Assembly: GCA_037893245.1 (NCBI GenBank) | Contig: JBAIAA010000603.1 | Location: 62,001 to 126,000 of the forward strand | Source: Crossaster papposus | Taxonomy: Eukaryota; Echinodermata; Asteroidea; Velatida; Solasteridae | Reading direction: 5' to 3' | DNA length: 64,000 nucleotides | In this document: piece by piece, positions 61,590-64,000 of the stretch | Numbering within the stretch: the stretch's first letter is position 1 | How the letters are laid out: the number at the start of each line of letters is the position of its first letter | Notes under the pieces: generated by a model | The model's database searches: none | Told to the model about the DNA's origin: nothing | Seen by the model: the letters and a program-made list of their open reading frames with translations, nothing else | Translations under genes and position numbers: made by a program

Positions 61590-61868
61590 TTGGGGATTGC
61601 AAGTATTCATACAAAAAGTCCCCAATCTTGTAGAAAAACTACGATGTTTTATTCGACTAAACTCCTACAATGAATCACCGGACAAAACGCGAAGAACTCG
61701 AGAGAAACAAGATGGCGAACGGCATGGCTTTTGGAACCAGCTAAAAAGTCTACGGTGGAACAACAGAAAACCGTCTACCAGCGATCCATGAAAGTCGGAC
61801 GCTGATTGGTAATACAAAACCACGTGACATTGTTTACATGTCAAATGCCACCTGGGGTGGTCACCACA
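61590..61868 (-). repeat. 5' LTR (element orientation)
   Basis: 279 bp, partner of 57220-57498. AATAAA on the minus strand at 61648-61653. It would carry the element promoter. Confidence 0.95.
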
Positions 61869-61873
61869 CATAT
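61869..61873. repeat. Target-site duplication, right
   Basis: CATAT directly after the LTR; partner of 57215-57219. Five bases is a usual size for Ty3/Gypsy integrases. Confidence 0.85.
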
Positions 61874-62027
61874 AACATAAAACAACATGAATGAGGTCTT
61901 TGTTTCAGGAGTGATTACTCATAAAACCTAGTTAGCCTAAATGTACCTTGACTAGTTACCCCAGTGAAGTGAGATGTTCCAAAAGTTTCCTATTATTAAG
62001 GAGAGGAGTTTGGTGCACCTTGCATAT

Positions 62028-62315
62028 GGGTATGGACAACTATATATATACTCAAAAAAAAGGAGGAAGGAGGAATTGCCGGGGGGGTTGGGGTATTTTT
62101 TTATTAGAGGTCAAAGGTTATTGACCCCTGCCTAAATCACTAAAAATTATATTTCAGCAACAAAATATGGTATATAGATGATCTTGGTGTCAAAATGCAC
62201 AGAATTACAAAAGAAGATGACATAAAATAATTATTGACTCTTGGGACCAAATCCTGACCTCCGAAAATGAGGTCAAAGGTCAAACAACTTTTTTTTTTAC
62301 TAAAATGTCATTATT
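62028..62315 (+). repeat. Dispersed repeat with AGGTCA direct repeats, copy 2
   Basis: Copy of 56570-56845 on the other side of the retrotransposon. DR1-type sites at 62108-62120 (AGGTCAAAGGTTA) and 62270-62282 (AGGTCAAAGGTCA, perfect). It is not an LTR or target duplication: it differs at many positions and starts about 155 bp beyond the LTR. Confidence 0.88.
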
Positions 62316-62869
62316 ATCACCGGTAATAATCAATCAGTGAGTGAACTAAAAACAAAAAGACCACTGTTGCAAGACACAAACCAGTCATCGCGTCGCCAAA
62401 ACCAGAAAATGTCTAACCCAATTGGCCTGCAGACGTTTGATGTATTTGCCTGTCCACGAACTCCAACCACTGACTGTCATCTAGCAGATATAATGTGAAT
62501 AGAACTGACCCCCCAGATGCGTGTCTTACACAAAAAGGGAGAAAAAGAGTTAAGAATTACGCTCTGGAGAGGCCAGTCAAACAACTACTCTCTGGCATAC
62601 CCACTAGATAACGTACAATTACAGATTTATCTCTGCAGACCAGTCACAAAAACACCCCCCTCTTATCCCTAGACTTTATAGGCACTCAACACTATTGTAA
62701 CCTACCCCCCCCCCCCCCCCCCCCCTTGAAAACTAAAAGGAATTCCTGAGATTCCGGGAACACAATGGTCAACACAAAAGAGGGGGTGGGGGGTTTCTCT
62801 GCTTCATATGTTCATTCTAGATTGTTTGAAATAGTTTGGGTAGTTTTATTGACATGAGATGACCACCAT
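62316..62869. other. Unassigned intron or intergenic DNA with poly-C run
   Basis: No exon recognised. Contains a 21-base C run (62705-62725). Confidence 0.5.
62705..62725. repeat. Poly-C homopolymer, 21 bases
   Basis: Uninterrupted run of C after CCTA; its length may vary or be a sequencing artefact. Confidence 0.9.
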
Positions 62870-63860
62870 GCTTGTAGATTTATGCTGGAATGCTGTCTGC
62901 TCCAGGAGCTTTACCAAAAGATTTATGGCTTTGTTCACCTCGTGCAGCGATGGCAGTTTACCAAGTACTTGTACAATAAGCCATTTGCGCGTGACCTCGA
63001 GTTAAATTTAAATAATATCTGGTACACTGACTTGTTCACACAGCTTGGCACAGTTTAACTTTAAATTCTCCAGACCAAAGACAATGTTGCTATATCACGT
63101 GATTCGGGGCAAGCTTTTGCATAGTTACGTAAGAGACGCTCAGCACCAATACATTGTTTACAATGGGTGAGAATGACAAAAAGACTAGACCATTCCAGAG
63201 CTGGGGGTTGCTAGCGTATGACGCGTAAGGCTTGCCGGCCCCGAATCACGTGATATAGCAAAAGCGTCTTTGGTCTGGAGACTTTAAAGTTAAACTGTGC
63301 CAAGCTGTGTGAGCAAGTCAGTGTACCAGATGTTATTCAAATTTAACTCGGGGTCACGCGCAAATGGCTTATTGGGCGCTGTTTGGTGGAATTGATTGCA
63401 TCGTTGTACATAGAGGATTCCAGGTTTAAAAGAGAATTGAAATGCTCAGCCAAGCGGTCTACTATTTATTTTTATGTCAGTGCACAGTTTACAGTTTATT
63501 ATCGTCGACTGCATGCAGACTGCTGGTGTAGACCCACCTGACCAAAGGACCATAAACAGCATTCAAACCCTCAAAGAAACGCTTTTGTCATGCCTGTCGA
63601 CTGCTTCCTGTTACTCCTTGGCTTTATCTTCCTACCATTTGCCCAAGCTTGGTTGGCACTGTACGCTTTGTCTCCAGGTACCTTTCTTAACACCTAACGT
63701 ATTTTCACAAATGAAAACAGAGTGGGCAGTGTGTATACTGTCAAGAAGTTCGCCTATGTCCTCGTCATTTGCATCAAAGCAGTACTGGTGTTTCCTCTTT
63801 ACAAAACCCAGAATTTCTGGGGCTGTATTATGTCATATACCGTAAGTATTTCAAAGATTC
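62870..63860 (-). mobile_element. Decayed LINE, region upstream of and into RT, minus strand
   Basis: Read on the minus strand with frameshifts: PEILGFVKRKHQYCFDANDE, then KEDKAKE-like, a stretch resembling AECFNSLLNR-type sequence, and after an insertion LGKLPSLHEVNKAI followed in another frame by FGKAPGADSIPA. The last is the typical L..P..EEV..AI...GKAPG.D.IP block preceding RT in CR1/Jockey-like LINEs. It is dead and interrupted by the 62974-63374 foldback. The minus-strand LINE explains the 123-codon plus-strand frame at 63474, which is not a gene. Confidence 0.7.
62974..63374. mobile_element. 401-bp foldback element inserted in the LINE
   Basis: Arms of about 150 bp: the left begins CAATAAGCCATTTGCGCG and the right ends with its exact inverse. 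Arms share further blocks (ATCTGGTACACTGACTTG, CTTGGCACAGTTTAACTTTA, CTATATCACGTGATTCGGGG). The loop is about 100 bp and non-coding. The LINE reading resumes on either side. No clear target duplication. Confidence 0.85.
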
Positions 63861-64000
63861 CTCTGCGTTACTAGAATCTGAATCATCATGACCAGCATCA
63901 GCTGTAAATGCCTCTGCAGTTTTCTGCTGCAGTTTGTCTCTTGTTTTTGTGTATTTAAAACCTGCAACACTCAGCTTTTTCAGTTGGTTCCTTCAAGTTG

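Larger units (their letters stand above)
57220..61868 (-). mobile_element. Ty3/Gypsy-type LTR retrotransposon, CsRn1-like, minus strand
   Basis: 4649 bp. Two 279-bp LTRs in the same orientation, a 5-bp target duplication CATAT (57215-57219 and 61869-61873), a tRNA-Trp primer site, a polypurine tract, gag and pol in overlapping frames. Pol order is protease, RT, RNase H, integrase. No env frame. The Gag CHCC box plus tRNA-Trp priming is the known signature of the CsRn1 clade. LTR identity (277/279) says the insertion is young, but the coding part is defective at several points. It lies in an intron of the CCDC87-like gene, antisense to it. Confidence 0.95.

Noticed and set aside
56570-62315. 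The flanking 280-bp repeats as long target duplications or LTRs
   Set aside because: They differ at many sites, begin at different distances from the element, and the true 5-bp duplication CATAT is next to the LTRs.
63474-63845. 123-codon plus-strand frame
   Set aside because: Opposite strand of a decayed LINE, whose protein-like signal reads on the minus strand.

Overview
This is animal (metazoan) genomic DNA. The evidence is a spliced gene with canonical GT/AG junctions, tRNA-derived SINEs, LINE reverse-transcriptase remnants, terminal-inverted-repeat DNA elements and an LTR retrotransposon whose tRNA-Trp primer site and CHCC Gag box point to the CsRn1 clade of Ty3/Gypsy elements. A marine invertebrate, perhaps an invertebrate deuterostome, fits best, but I cannot name the species. 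No bacterial genes, CRISPR array, rRNA or intact tRNA gene was seen.

Layout. (1) 1-43130 is one satellite array that runs off the left edge. Up to about 30570 it is a very homogeneous 606-bp tandem unit. Each unit is a 295-bp spacer plus five related sub-repeats of 50-67 bp. Rare variants recur at 3030-bp (5 units) and 5930-bp (10 units) spacing, so the array has a third level of order. From about 30570 to 43130 the units are diverged and of variable length, with an inserted foldback element, a micro-inversion, block duplications and one tract of core-type sequence. (2) 43131-56067 carries part of a multi-exon plus-strand gene that I identify as a CCDC87 orthologue (a sperm-associated coiled-coil protein). 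The exons are at 44844, 45973, 48097, 50200, 54123 and 55918, with a doubtful one at 52229. The introns are full of transposable-element debris. Exon 48097-48208 has two further partial copies downstream, and the first of these differs from it only at synonymous sites. The matched part corresponds to the middle of the vertebrate protein. The N-terminal half should therefore lie left of the array and the C-terminal end right of the window, which would place the satellite inside an intron. (3) 57220-61868 is a minus-strand Ty3/Gypsy-type element. Its LTRs are nearly identical (2 differences in 279 bp) and it has 5-bp target duplications, yet its pol is broken by two frameshifting deletions and a stop, and an Asp of the RT catalytic box is replaced by Asn. 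It lies between copies of a dispersed repeat carrying direct-repeat AGGTCA motifs. (4) 62870-63860 is a decayed minus-strand LINE interrupted by a 401-bp foldback element.

The CCDC87 identification, and statements about which parts of the family are missing, rest on my memory of the vertebrate protein and were not checked by a search. Exon phases are given so that the model can be tested. Two joins (45973 exon to 48097 exon; 50200 exon to 54123 exon) do not close in phase, so exons are missing or boundaries are wrong there.
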